Below, one piece after another: positions 33,798 to 43,546 of a DNA stretch of 64,000 nt (position 1 is the stretch's first letter; every line of letters begins with the position of its first letter). The stretch lies in assembly GCA_019671005.1 (NCBI GenBank), contig CM033752.1, positions 26,358,969 through 26,422,968 on the forward strand, read 5' to 3'. The notes below the pieces were generated by a model. That model saw nothing but the letters and a program-made list of their open reading frames with translations. It did not search any database and was not told the origin of the DNA. A program made the position numbers and the translations under genes. Origin of the DNA: Hibiscus mutabilis (lineage: Eukaryota; Streptophyta; Magnoliopsida; Malvales; Malvaceae).

Positions 33798-34134
33798 ATG
33801 GAGAAGGGTCCTGTGGAGGAGAGCCGACGGAGGGGTTTCACATTATTCATCGGTAATCTATCGAAAGGTATCCATTGGGCCAGATTATGATTGGCGTTTG
33901 ACAGCTACGCCAAGGTTTTGGATGCATTTATTCCTTTAAAGCGAGGTCGAAATGGTCGTAGGTTTAGCTTTGTGCGTATGGGTACATTAGGAGATGCTCA
34001 TTTGGCTATAGAGAGATTCAATGGCTCCTTCCTGTGTGGGTCGATCGTTTATGTTTCAATGGCGAGAATACCAGGCCTGGTGCAGGATGATTTACGAGAG
34101 ATGTCGCTAGGTTGGGTGCGTGATGGTCGACAAT
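33798..34134 (+). pseudogene. LINE ORF1 N-terminus with RRM domain
   Basis: The start is ATG 33798 (MEKGPVEESRRRGFTLFIGN). FTLFIGNLS looks like RNP2 and GRRFSFVRMG like RNP1 of an RNA-recognition motif, followed by AIERFNGSFLCGSIVYVSMA. A TGA at about 33888 falls where related proteins have Trp, so the open part begins at 33891. RRM-containing ORF1 proteins are known in plant L1-type LINEs and bind the element's RNA. The frame is cut at 34134 by insertion of E4 and resumes at 38127. Confidence 0.7.
34130..34134. other. Target site duplication of E4 (left), ACAAT
   Basis: ACAAT here and at 38122-38126, flanking LTR ends that are themselves inverted repeats (TGTTGTGAA / TTCACAACA). Confidence 0.88.
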
Positions 34135-34428
34135 TGTTGTGAATCAGAAAGTAGCTGCAAGTGAAGGGAATCACCCAAATGCCAGCTATCCGAAACAGTT
34201 TACGCATCAAGAAGGTTCCCTCTAAAAACGCTGACTATGAGCTGCATCCACGTCAAGCTTGAGAGTAATACTCGTCCTAGGGAGTATATAGTAGAGGTTG
34301 GGTGTACCTGGGTTGGTTATGCATATTTTCAATAGAATTTGAGTTTCTTTTCTCATCTATCTCTCTGTATTGCTCATTCCCTCAATTGCAAATAAGAATA
34401 TCTTCATTTTCTATCACTCTTCACAACA
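34135..34428 (+). repeat. E4 5' LTR
   Basis: It starts TGTTGTGAATCAG and ends TTCACAACA. It matches 37823-38121 apart from scattered substitutions and a small indel (GAGTAATACTCG here, GAGTAACCGAATACTCG there). Confidence 0.9.
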
Positions 34429-34443
34429 TTGGTGCTTTCATTG
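34429..34443 (+). other. E4 primer-binding site (tRNA not assigned)
   Basis: TTGGTGCTTTCATTG directly follows the LTR. The position is right for a PBS; I could not assign the primer tRNA with confidence. Confidence 0.55.
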
Positions 34444-34456
34444 ATTCGCGACAAAG

Positions 34457-35256
34457 ATGGTCGGCGATACACAACTCAAGCAACTTGATGACAACGTGAA
34501 AGGCTTACAAGACTCTCATTTCCAGCTACGTCGTGCTTTCGATAAAATCTCGTCTACTCTTGTGGAGCGGGAAAGGATGCTTCAGGAGGTCCTTGACAGG
34601 TTATCAGCTTTAACAACTCAAAAACCAGTGTTGATTCCAGCTCGAGATGAATTTAGTTCTGATTTCCGGGTTGGTTTGAGTGTTTTGGGTCCGCATACAC
34701 CGACTCCAGATTCGATGGTTAGCTTCTCTGGTGTCAACTCGAACGATTTGTGTGTGTCTCATGTGGAGCGTTCCAAGTCTTGTTCGCCGGACCTTGACGA
34801 ATCAAAAGCTTTCTTTGCTAACTTGCAGCAAACTTCTAAGTTGGAGGAGGCAAAGAGCCTCGATCAATTACCTGACCAATGACTTAATGGTGAGAAAGGA
34901 ATGGGTCGACCTTCATCGGGTAATTCTAAACCCATTTTCCCTACTTCTAAAATGGCGTTGTTTGTTGAAGTAGGAGAAAATAATGTTTCTCAATTGTTTG
35001 ATGAAATGACAACAAGAGAAAATGACATTGTATCTTCTTCTGTCAATGATGCTGTGAGAAATGAGTCATTGTTTAATCAACATATCAGTTTGGTGGGATA
35101 TTCTACATTGGTCTCGTTGCAAATTCAAGGTTGCCCTTTGTCGATTCAAGCTGCTACTCTTCAGTCACTTGAAGTGGCACAACATCGTGTTCAAGACCTT
35201 TGTTGTCATTGCGTTGACGAATATACTTGGGATTATAAGTGTAAATCTACTCTCAA
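34457..35256 (+). pseudogene. gag: E4 gag region, degenerate
   Basis: MVGDTQLKQLDDNVKGLQDS starts at 34457, 28 bases after the LTR. The N-terminal part resembles the coiled-coil start of plant gypsy gag proteins (LRRAFDKISSTLVERERMLQ). A TGA at 34880 is followed in the same frame by 34901-35380. No capsid core or zinc knuckle is visible, so most of gag seems to be missing. The later part (SIQAATLQSLEVAQHRVQDL, then DEYTWDYKCKS) resembles the gag-protease linker of these elements. Confidence 0.6.
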
Positions 35257-35904
35257 TTGCTTTTGTTTGACGGTGATCCCGATCCGCCTCCAATTCCTCC
35301 TTCGCCTGATCCTTCGATGCAAATCGATGAATATGGGGTTGACACCTTATACACTGCCGACATTCAAATTCACTTCGTAATTTCCTTCAATGTATTGACT
35401 GGAGTTTATTTCCTACAGACATGTTTTAGTGGCCATGTTCATTGTAAGCCGAAGGAAGTCTTGTTGGACAAGGGTAACACCCATACTTTTGTACAAACTC
35501 GGGTTGCTAAATTTTTTAACCTCATGGTTGACACGGTAACTCAATTTTCGGTGGTCATGGGCAGAGACGAGCCACCACTTTGTGTTGGTATTGTTGAACA
35601 GGTTTCCTTGTCGTACCTTATGGTTTGTTTTCATCTGAAATTTGATGTGGTGGTTGATCTTCGTAATGCTGATCAGCACCAACTGGAATTGTTGGACCTT
35701 CAATGTCATTGGCAAGATAAACCTTCTACTCTTTTGGATTATATGTGTCAGAATGGGTTTATGCTGCTTCGCGATCGGCTTATAATTCATTCTAAATTTC
35801 TACCTCAACTTCTTCAAGAACTTCATTCATCACCTATGGGAGGTCATTCGGAAATAGCTCATACGTTCATCGACTTGCCTTTAACTTTTATTGGAAATAC
35901 ATGA
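35257..35904 (+). pseudogene. pol: E4 protease and integrase N-terminus, fused by deletion
   Basis: CKPKEVLLDKGNTHTFVQTR is the protease active-site region (D-K-G instead of D-S/T-G). FDVVVDLRNADQHQLELLDL is the end of the protease domain. Within a few dozen codons the frame passes to HSKFLPQLLQELHSSPMGGH, the histidine half of the integrase zinc-binding domain. RT and RNase H, which should lie between, are absent here. A frameshift at about 35900 leads into the next frame. Confidence 0.7.
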
Positions 35905-37913
35905 AGGGTGATGTTCAACAGTTTGTGACTGATTGTCATGTGTTTCAGCAGAGGAATGCTTCGATATTACCTCTTGGTTGGTTATTGCAATCTTTACCCA
36001 TACCAAAGTTGGTATTGGAAGAAATTGGCATAGATTTCTTTACCAATCTGCCATCTCCTCATGGTAAGATTATTCTCATGGTTATTATTGATCGTTTGTC
36101 AAAATATGAACATTTTGTTGGGTCACCGAGTAGATTTACAAGCCCATTAATTGCTGCAATGATTGTTTTGGAAGTTGTTTGTCTCTGTTACATTGTCATT
36201 GAAGTTGAGATTGATAAGGATGCTCGATTTATGGTTGAATTTGGGCATGAGTTACATCGTTTCAAGGGTACCAAGTTATCTACTAATACTTCTCTTGTCA
36301 ATGTACGACCTTACTATTCTTTGAACGTTCCGGAACAAGAAATTGAAAAACTTGTGTCGGAATTGCTTCGAGAGGGGATTATTTGTCAAAGCAACAACCA
36401 TTTCTCATCTCCAGACCTCTTGGTTCGAAAAAAAGATGGTCCTTATAACTTTCGTGTGGATTACAGGGCCTTAAACACTATCATGGTATGTGATTGTTTT
36501 CCGAATTCCACCATTGATGCAGTATTTGATGGAACTCATGGTGTTGTTTTCTTTTCAAAACTGGATTTCTTTGCTGGAAATTTCCAAATCCGCATTAAGG
36601 CAGGTGATGAAGCGAAAATAGCTTTCCATACTCAAGATAGCCACTATAAATTTCTTGCCATGTCGTTTGTGTATAGTGCGACATGGGGAGAACACTTGTG
36701 TCATATCCGCCTTGTGTTTCAATTACAACATGAGCATCATTTCGTGGCCAAGCTATCCAAATGTGTTTTTGGGAAAGAATCTGTTCGGTATAGAGGGAAC
36801 ATCATTTCATTGCAAGGAGTATCCATTCAACCTAACAAACATGTTGTGATCCTAGTTTCTCATTTCATGAGCGCTATAGTGGTTGTTTCATTTGTTTCGG
36901 TGATAGTACGCCTTCATGGAATTATAATTGAAATTGTCTCTGACCGTAATAGTCGTTTCATGACGGACATTTGGCGCGAACTGCATCATTTACAAGGTAT
37001 GACTTTATCTATGAGCACGGCTTATCATCCTCAAACGGACGGACAAACCGAAGCTCTCAATCGTGGCTTAGAGATGTATTTGCGTTGCTTTGTGGTTGAT
37101 TGTCCGACAACATGGGTGACTATGTTTCATTGGGCTGAAAATTGGTACAATACATCCTTTCACACATCAGCTCAAATGACTCCATTTGAGGTTCTCTATG
37201 GCCGACCACCACCAACTATTTCTCGTTATATTCGAGATTCTACTGGCCATGCTCTTCTGGATGCCTTTATGCTCCAACGAGATGAAGTCTTGAGCATTCT
37301 CAAGCAAAATCTTCTGAAGGTGCAGACACACATGAAATGTTTCGCAGACCAATATCGACGAGAGGTAGAGTTTAAAGAAGGCGATTGGGTTTATGTCAAA
37401 CTCCAACCTTACCGACAGAATTCAATTCGTCTCCAACGCCATCACAAGCTCGGCCGATGTTATTTTGGACCATATAAGATATGTCGACGAATTGGTCTTG
37501 TTGCTTACCAGTTGGAATTACCCGAGTCTGCTCACAACCATTCTGTTTTTCATGTTTCATTGCTTCCCAAATGTATTGGCATACCAGATCAGCAAATTAC
37601 TCCTTTACATTTGGTTGATTCGACAGCTACTTCGTTCTTACAACCTGCTTCTATTCTGGCCACTAGAACTCTATCACGTTCGGGACGTTCTGTGGAGCAG
37701 TGGTTGATTAGCTGGAAAGGCTTTGCAGAAGATGCTGCAACTTGGGAAGATAAAGATCACCTCTTGAAATCTTTTCCTACTTTGAACCTTGAGGACAAGG
37801 TTCCGGTGAATGGGGGAGGTACTATTGTGAATCAGAATGTAGCTGCAAGTGAAGGGAATCACCCAAATGCCAGCTATCCGAAACAGTTTACGCATCAAGA
37901 AGGTTCCCTCTAA
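35901..37913 (+). pseudogene. pol: E4 pol: 670-codon open frame with RT embedded in integrase, ending in a chromodomain
   Basis: Order along the frame: integrase zinc domain end (DCHVFQQRN; the second Cys is Phe), first integrase core block (IGIDFFTNLP, IIDRLSKYEHFVG), a first copy of the second-Asp block (IDKDARFMVEFGHELHRFKG), then an RT segment (VRPYYSLNVPEQEIEKLV, LLVRKKDGPYNFRVDYRALN, FFSKLDFFAGNFQI, AMSF), then VYSATWGEHLCHIRLVFQ and RYRGNIISLQGVSIQPNK. It then re-enters integrase (VRLHGIIIEIVSDRNSRF, AYHPQTDGQTEALNR), continues to the integrase C-terminus (FHVSLLP) and a chromodomain (WLISWKGFAEDAATWED). The RT palm between AMSF and VYS, which would hold the catalytic D-D pair, is deleted in frame. 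The last codons lie in the 3' LTR. An encoded protein should lack RT activity. Confidence 0.85.
37808..37822 (+). other. E4 polypurine tract
   Basis: GAATGGGGGAGGTAC abuts the 3' LTR. It lies inside the pol frame, which overlaps the LTR. Confidence 0.75.
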
Positions 37914-38121
37914 ATACGCTGACTATGAGCTGCTGCCACTTCAAGCTTGAGAGTAACCGAATACTCGTCCTAGGGAGTATATAGTAGAGGTTGGGTGTAC
38001 CTGGGTTGGTTATGCATATTTTCAATAGAATTTGAGTTTCTTTTCATATCTATCTCTCTGTATTGCTCATTCCCTCAATTGCAAATAAGAATATCTTCAT
38101 TTTCTATCACTCTTCACAACA
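37823..38121 (+). repeat. E4 3' LTR
   Basis: It starts TATTGTGAATCAG (the TG start has become TA) and ends TTCACAACA. It is followed by ACAAT, the right target duplication, at 38122-38126. Confidence 0.9.
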
Positions 38122-38126
38122 ACAAT

Positions 38127-39303
38127 ATATCCATGGACGCTCAATAGTTTATCGACAGAGCAAAGGGCAATCGATATTTGAAACGAAGGGTAAGGAGGAG
38201 TGTAGTGTTCATCAGGCTGAGACATTAAATTGACAGAATGGACAGGGATCCAATGGAGATCATGTAAAAATGACAGTATTACAATTTATGGGAGAAACAA
38301 ACATGGATGCTAATGATATTCTTGACCTCAGCGTGTTGGGATGGTGTACAAAATATGTCGTTTAGATCCTTGGCTGATAGTTTACATGCGACTGGTTATT
38401 GTAGGTTTAAATTAATGAAGGTCTCGGGGTTAGTTGTTTTGATTCTGTTTGATGGTGCTTAGTTGCGGGGGAATTCTTGTAGGATACAATAGCGTTATCT
38501 ATGTGGTTTGAAAGGGTCGAGGAATGGAATGGAGAGATAGCAAAGTTCTATAGACATCGGGTGTGGGTGTCAGTGCATGGCTTGCCTTCCCATGTGTGGT
38601 GTCAAACAACATTTGGTGCGATTGCTTCCTTATGGGGATCATTTATCGCTGTAGATGATGAAACGGGACAGCCTTTGTGTTCTGAAAGGGCAAATATCTT
38701 TTTTAACCACTGGTAGTCTCGATAAAATTGATGGTTTTGTTACGCTTAAGGTGCAGGATATTGCTTATCGAGTTCGGGTTACTAAAGTGAAACCATTGTT
38801 TCGGTCGAGTTTCAGTGTGGATAGTGACCTTGAATCCTCGAATCAAAGTTCAGAGTATGAGGATCATGGTCATCACGAAAAAAGGATAAGTTGTTTGAAT
38901 TCAAGGCTGGTTCTATTAAGAAAGAAGTTAGGAAGGATCAAGATTGTGTTCGCTCAGACAATAGGACATTTTGGGATATCACACCAACTAAAGATTTATT
39001 GATTGGTATTGTGGAATCTCCGACTGATGATCATGTGGAGCTGACATTTAATGGTGGCGGAGAAGCTGCACTAGAACAACGAGCGGACGTGGCTTTGGTT
39101 GAGGGGTCTAATTTTTGTGGTGATAAACAAATAGTTGAAGGGGTGATTGTTCTAGTATCAAATACACAGTCCCAGTTGGATTCAAATACAAATTTGTTTA
39201 AGGTAGCTGTTAATCAAGTAAATTCTATTCCTTTTTTAGTGTGTGCATCAGTTATCCCCCTCTGGCTGCCAGTTCTTTTACACCTTCTTGTTCTTCTGGG
39301 AAA
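38127..39303 (+). pseudogene. LINE ORF1, middle and C-terminal part
   Basis: It continues ORF1 after E4 (IHGRSIVYRQSKGN). 38501-38716 reads WFERVEEWNGEIAKFYRHRV, WVSVHGLPSHVW, FGAIASLWGSFIAVDDETGQ, a pattern well known from plant LINE ORF1 / DUF4283-type proteins. 38700-38830 (TGSLDKIDGFVTLKVQDIAY) follows with a frame shift. Several stops and shifts break it. It probably binds RNA as part of the LINE particle. Confidence 0.65.
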
Positions 39304-39311
39304 TGTCATGG
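39304..39311. other. Target site duplication of hAT MITE (left), TGTCATGG
   Basis: The exact 8-mer recurs at 39680-39687. Confidence 0.8.
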
Positions 39312-39679
39312 CAGGGGCGGTTCAAAGATTTTTACGGCTATGTGTAATTTTTAAAATGCGGCCCTTAATTTATAATCTGGTAAGAGATATAATTTTTTTT
39401 CTTCAAAAAAATTACCTTAATAGAAAAAAATTATTATATTATCCTCTTGAGCAACAAAAAATTAACTTATAAACATCTAAAAATCAAATATTTTCACTTA
39501 AATGTTGTCATTCTTTTTGCATGTTTAAAATTTTAGATAATTGTTATATATATACATAATTATATATATAAATTTATAATTTTTTACAACTATTTAACTT
39601 AAGTTCTTTATTTTTGGACCCCTCTATTTCGGGTGCCCTGTGCGGTCGCTCCTATCGCGCCTGTCCAGAACCCCCACGG
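39312..39679. mobile_element. hAT-type MITE, 368 bp
   Basis: The 8-bp TGTCATGG duplication flanks an AT-rich insert that begins CAGGGGCGGTTC and ends GAACCCCCACGG. The ends pair imperfectly (9 of 12 when the right end is reversed). CAGGGGCGG is a common hAT end in plants and 8 bp is the hAT duplication length. It interrupts LINE ORF1. It encodes nothing, so it would need transposase from elsewhere. Confidence 0.7.
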
Positions 39680-39687
39680 TGTCATGG

Positions 39688-39820
39688 TCGATCTCAAAAA
39701 AATGTGGTCTCCTTGGGCAAGGAGACTGTAGCCAAGTTAGGTTCTGTGCTTGGAGAAGAGGCGTTGCATCTTGAAGTGGATGCTACATTGTGTTTGAGTA
39801 GTTTGATTGGGGTTTAGTCG
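39688..39820 (+). pseudogene. LINE ORF1, last part
   Basis: It resumes after the MITE with SQKNVVSLGKETVAKLGSVL, EEALHLEVDATLCLSSLIGV, ending at a TAG at 39815-39817. No domain recognised; assigned by position between ORF1 and ORF2. Confidence 0.45.
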
Positions 39821-39839
39821 ATCGGACGGGAATAGGAAA

Positions 39840-40182
39840 TCATTCACGATCTTAGTCGTTTGATATCAGAGAATTTTTGGGGTTTGGGAAGTGCGAGCAA
39901 GAGAAGAAGTATTTGTGATATTGTGGGTGATATGGGAATCGTCGAAATTCAATATGGAGGCGATAGAGATTGCTCGGGTTTTACTTTGGGAGGGTCCTTG
40001 GTGCATTGCCAGGGATTTCAATTCGGTCCACAGCTCTTCTGAGCGTCGCGGATGTAGTTCTGTGGCTATAGGTATGGAGAAGTTTAATTCTTTTATTGAT
40101 ATTGCCAGACTGGTGGATTTTCCATTATCTGAGAAGTAATTAATATACATGGTTTGGTTCTGATAATCACTACAGTAGACTT
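39840..40182 (+). pseudogene. LINE ORF2 endonuclease fragment
   Basis: NFWGLGSASKRRSICDIVGD (39862-39930) matches the start of the AP-type endonuclease, where N-R-G-L-G is usual. In another frame come GPWCIARDFNSVHSSSERRG (normally G-D-F-N; here R-D-F-N) and KFNSFIDIARLVDFPL. After a further shift YTWFGSDNHYSRL appears. The first two motifs are only about 45 codons apart rather than about 100, so there is an internal deletion. The RT domain never follows; sequence after 40182 is unrelated and AT-rich. Confidence 0.75.
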
Positions 40183-41167
40183 TTAAAAAAAATATATAGT
40201 ATATAATTATAAAAATCGTTTAAATTAAAACCAATTACTATCATAACATTATAAATATCGATAATTAAATTTAATTAAAAACTCAAACAATCCAACTCTG
40301 ACTTTACACGCACATGAAACGTCAATTCGCTTAAAACACTCCCACAAATTTCAAGAACGACGTGCAACATAAATACACCCCACCGTCACACTGGAATTAG
40401 ACTTAAGCAAAGAAGTCGTGCTTTGTTTGCCAAATAAAGGTTTAAGCTAAAAATAGAGATTTGACTGGTCAAATCCGCTAATTTAAATATTTAATAAATA
40501 ATAAATTTAGATGAAACTTCTAATTTTGAAAAGCTGTTAATAGGAGCTTTTTGAAATTAAAGATTTTGACATAAGAGTTATAAAGACTCTTTTATCCTTA
40601 ACAATTATAAAAAAAACTCCAAATAAATAAATTTAATCTTATCTATTTTAATTTTTCACTCGCACGCATTTACATTGTGACATTAGTAAACTAATACTTT
40701 TTGTTTTTTCTTTTTATTTTTACACATTTATATTTGTATTTAAATTTAATAATTAATTAAATTATATTAAAAATAATTATATAAATAATAAATTAATATA
40801 TAGATCATTCAAATATGCTTAGTAATGTTATATTAAAAAATTATTTTTCATAATCTAATTAATATTATTAAATACATAATATTTATAATTAATAAATTAT
40901 TCAAACAAGTATCAAATATAATCATGTCCTTATATGTCACTTTGCTTGTTTAAATAATCAAACAACTATAAGCTATCAGTTAATTTTACCAAACACTTTT
41001 ATACAATCAACTAATACAATCCGCTAACCAAATCAACTAATGCAACCAGCTATCAATTAATATAATCAGCTATCTGGTAATTGCCAAACATGGTCATAAT
41101 TTTTTCGGCATTTCTAGGCATTTTTCGATTGATTTAGACAAAATCGAATCACAGGTGTCAAATAAAG
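40183..41167. other. AT-rich stretch, with a possible degenerate hAT-like MITE (about 40430-41096)
   Basis: No gene. TTGTTTGCCAAATAA near 40427 and TAATTGCCAAACATGG near 41085 could be opposed ends of a MITE of the TGTTTGGCAA type, and the right half has repeated CAACTAAT.CAACCAGCT motifs. I found no 8-bp duplication, so this is weak. Confidence 0.3.
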
Positions 41168-41181
41168 TGTAATAATTGATC
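41168..41181. other. Target site duplication of LINE tail (left), TGTAATAATTGATC
   Basis: The exact 14-mer recurs at 41686-41699, directly after an A-run. Length and placement are typical for LINE insertion. Confidence 0.88.
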
Positions 41182-41685
41182 GTCAGCTATGGCGATTATG
41201 GACTGCATTTCGACAAATTGATGAGGTTGCTAGTACTTTGTCGGGGGTGTTTTTTTTTCATGTGCTACGTGAAGTGAATAGTATGGCTGATGCATTGGTC
41301 AAAGGTGGGGTCGATAGAACGTCTTGGTTTCAAACACTGTGATGGTCGAGTGTTGATAACTCTGGGTGCTGGTTGATGCGTGGCATTGAGGGTGGGGGAG
41401 TGCGTTTGCTGTTGCATTCTTGGTGCATTGGGATGATGTGCAGTTTTGCTGGTGTGGGTGCTGTGTGGAGGGCTGTGGTGGCGTGAGTTGTGTTGGTGTT
41501 GCTGCACTGTTTAGGGAGTTTATTTTGAGGTGTTTTTTATGTTTTGGTTCTTGTGACTTTTTTGAATTAGCATGTGTACTCTTTTTTCCATTTAAGTTTA
41601 AGAAGGTTTTTAATGAGACACATGTTAATTTTTTTATGCATGATTTTAATTCAATAAAATTATACATAGCTGATAAAAAAAAAAC
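41182..41685 (+). mobile_element. 5'-truncated LINE copy (504 bp): ORF2 C-terminal RNase H, 3' UTR and poly(A)
   Basis: The first frame reads RLWTAFRQIDEV, FFFHVLREVNSMADALVKGG and VDRTSWFQTL, then TGA. HVxRExNxxADxLxKxG is the C-terminal RNase H-like motif of plant LINE ORF2. About 335 bases of 3' UTR follow, with AATAAAAT near 41652, then a run of ten A (41675-41684). The 14-bp duplication flanks it. It is too short to be functional and probably represents a separate insertion from the LINE at 33798-40182. Confidence 0.88.
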
Positions 41686-41699
41686 TGTAATAATTGATC

Positions 41700-42545
41700 T
41701 AAATCTTTAAAATGATCCTCATTATTGATCCTACATCATTTTATTGTGAATGATGTTTAATGGATGTGGTTGAATGCATGTCTTCATCTTTCACTCTGCA
41801 AATCCAGAATTGCAAAATTAGGAAGCTTTGTGGTTTCTTTGGAATTACTCGGCCATGTGACCCATTAACTCTTATTACCTAATCTATAGGGCATAATTTG
41901 GGGAGAGTTGCAAGAAATGGACCCAATTAGAGGTATGCAATTCTTGGTATAATTCGAATTTCACAACGATCAGTACTGCAACTACACACAAAAATATTTA
42001 TTTTTTTAGCACAAAACCGAGACATATGCCATCAACTCATTGGATTTTTCACATTTATCCCTTTTCAAAATTAAATATTTAGTTTAAGTCCTTCAAACCC
42101 CATAATTAAATGCTAAAAAATTATTTTTAACAATTCCTAAGATTAATAATTTATTTTAACACTTTCTAACACAAATTTTTTAAGCTTGACCCTCCGCAAA
42201 ATACAATTTTGGGAATAAAAAATTATATTATATTTTCAAGTGAGATCATTTTATGTCATCATAATTTTTGTAGTCCACAATATTCATCTTCGTCACACTT
42301 CCACGTTTAAACAAAAGGTGAATAATATTGAGATTTTAATATGCTTAAACATCAATTTTGGGTTAAAAAAACTTGTCAAAAATTTAAAGGTCGTGAAAAA
42401 TTAAAACGATCAAATATTTACATTTTTAAATTATATGAATATTTAAATTTGCCTAAATTTTAAAATTTGTTTATCATCTGCAAATTGTATGAGTATTAAT
42501 ACTAAATCCAAGTTCGAATTCTATATTCATTATTATATTTTTAGA
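41700..42545. other. AT-rich stretch without recognisable gene
   Basis: No coding sequence or repeat I can support; probably old intergenic sequence. Confidence 0.5.
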
Positions 42546-42554
42546 TTTAAAATA
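42546..42554. other. Target site duplication of foldback element (left), TTTAAAATA
   Basis: The exact 9-mer recurs at 43083-43091 directly after the other end. Confidence 0.85.
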
Positions 42555-43082
42555 GAGTTAATCGCACCACACATCCCCAAACTATGACCCTCATTCTAAA
42601 TTGTTCCCTAAACTTTTAAATGTTCTAATTTTATCCTCAAACTATGACTTTCATTCTAAATTGGTCTCCAAACATTTGAATGTTCCACTTTCATCCCCAA
42701 ACTATGACCCTCATGCTAAATTGGCCCCCAAAACTTTTTGAATATTCCAATTTCATCCTCAAATTATCAATTATATCACATCATCTTATTAAATAATGCA
42801 CATCAGTGTTTCATGACAATTAACGATTTTATAATGGTTTTATTAACATAAGATATGATTAGCATATACTGATAATTTAAAGATGAAATTAGAATGTTCA
42901 AAGAGTTTGAGGATCAATTTAGAATAAGATTCATAGTTTGAGGATGAAATTGAAATGCTCAAAAGTTTGGGGACAAGTTTAGAATAAAGGATATAGTTTG
43001 AGAACGAATTAGAATGTTTAAAAGTTTAAGGACTAATTTAAAATAAGTGTCATAGTTCGGGGACATGTAGTGCAATTAACTC
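42555..43082. mobile_element. Foldback Mutator-type MITE (528 bp) with long inverted arms
   Basis: It begins GAGTTAATCGCACCACACAT and ends with a complementary sequence, closing GCAATTAACTC. The left arm has about four degenerate units of roughly 60 bases (CCCCAAACTATGACCCTCAT, CTAAATTG, CCAAAC, TTCCAATTTCATCC). The right arm has the same units reversed (GGATGAAATT, TTTGGGGAC, CATAGTTTGAGG). A 9-bp duplication is the Mutator-superfamily length. It has no coding capacity. Confidence 0.82.
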
Positions 43083-43091
43083 TTTAAAATA

Positions 43092-43418
43092 TAAAAAAAG
43101 ACATTTGTCACCATTTTAAGGGTGCTCGTGGAAAATTTTCTTACCATGTATCGTGCAACAAACAATTATCACTGTATATATGAAACTTTAATTTTGATTC
43201 GTTTTATGTGCAACTAAAATGGTTTTTGACCCGAGGGCATCTTATATTTACTTATTTCACATACAAACAATTAATCTACCAAACATGATATAATTGTGTT
43301 CATTTTCTTAATATATATTTGAATCAAAATTAAAATTTTATTGGATAATTGTATAAAAATAAAATTATATATATAATTACACCAAATCAAAATTTATGTA
43401 TCATATCGAATATTAAAT
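43092..43418. other. AT-rich stretch without recognisable gene
   Basis: Nothing identifiable between the foldback element and solo LTR E7. Confidence 0.5.
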
Positions 43419-43488
43419 TGGCTTGTAACACCTTGATTTTAATGGTGTAAAAAATAAATAATAATAAAATAAATAAGTGCTATCAATA

Positions 43489-43546
43489 GGGTTTAAACCC
43501 TCAACCTCAGGTTTGGTGAGTTCAAGCCTTAACTGTTTGGGCTACG
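43489..43546 (-). other. tRNA-like segment at the start of solo LTR E7
   Basis: On the minus strand TAGCCCAAACAGTTAAGG resembles an A box and GGTTGAGGGTTTAAACCC a degenerate B box. The ends do not form an acceptor stem, so it is not a tRNA gene. Confidence 0.35.

Larger units (their letters stand above)
34135..38121 (+). mobile_element. E4: small chromodomain Ty3/gypsy element with scrambled pol
   Basis: 5' LTR 34135-34428; gag 34457 on; protease; a mixed pol frame 35901-37913; PPT; 3' LTR 37823-38121. It has a 5-bp target duplication, ACAAT. The short LTR (about 295 bp) and C-terminal chromodomain suggest a small chromovirus, for example Reina-like; the clade is a guess. The LTRs differ at about ten positions by eye. 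It inserted into LINE ORF1 in the same orientation. Confidence 0.88.
33798..40182 (+). mobile_element. Decayed LINE (non-LTR retrotransposon) with ORF1 and start of ORF2, interrupted by E4 and a hAT MITE
   Basis: ORF1 fragments lie at 33798-34129, 38127-39303 and 39688-39820; ORF2 endonuclease at 39840-40182. When E4 (34135-38121) and the MITE (39312-39679) are set aside, the pieces are in the expected order for a plant L1-type LINE. RT and tail are missing after 40182. No target duplication could be assigned because both ends are unclear. Confidence 0.75.

Noticed and set aside
33891..34142. Host RRM protein gene
   Set aside because: The RRM is followed, after removing E4, by LINE ORF1 sequence and a LINE endonuclease; an in-frame TGA precedes it.
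35901..37913. Domesticated host gene from a retrotransposon
   Set aside because: It lies between matching LTRs with a target duplication and ends inside the 3' LTR, so it is still part of the element; selection could not be tested here.
40430..41096. Complete hAT MITE with TGTTTGGCAA ends
   Set aside because: Ends match poorly and no 8-bp duplication was found; kept only as a weak note.
41265..41667. Histidine/threonine-rich minus-strand open frames
   Set aside because: Shadow of the LINE tail, whose plus strand carries the RNase H motif, 3' UTR and poly(A).
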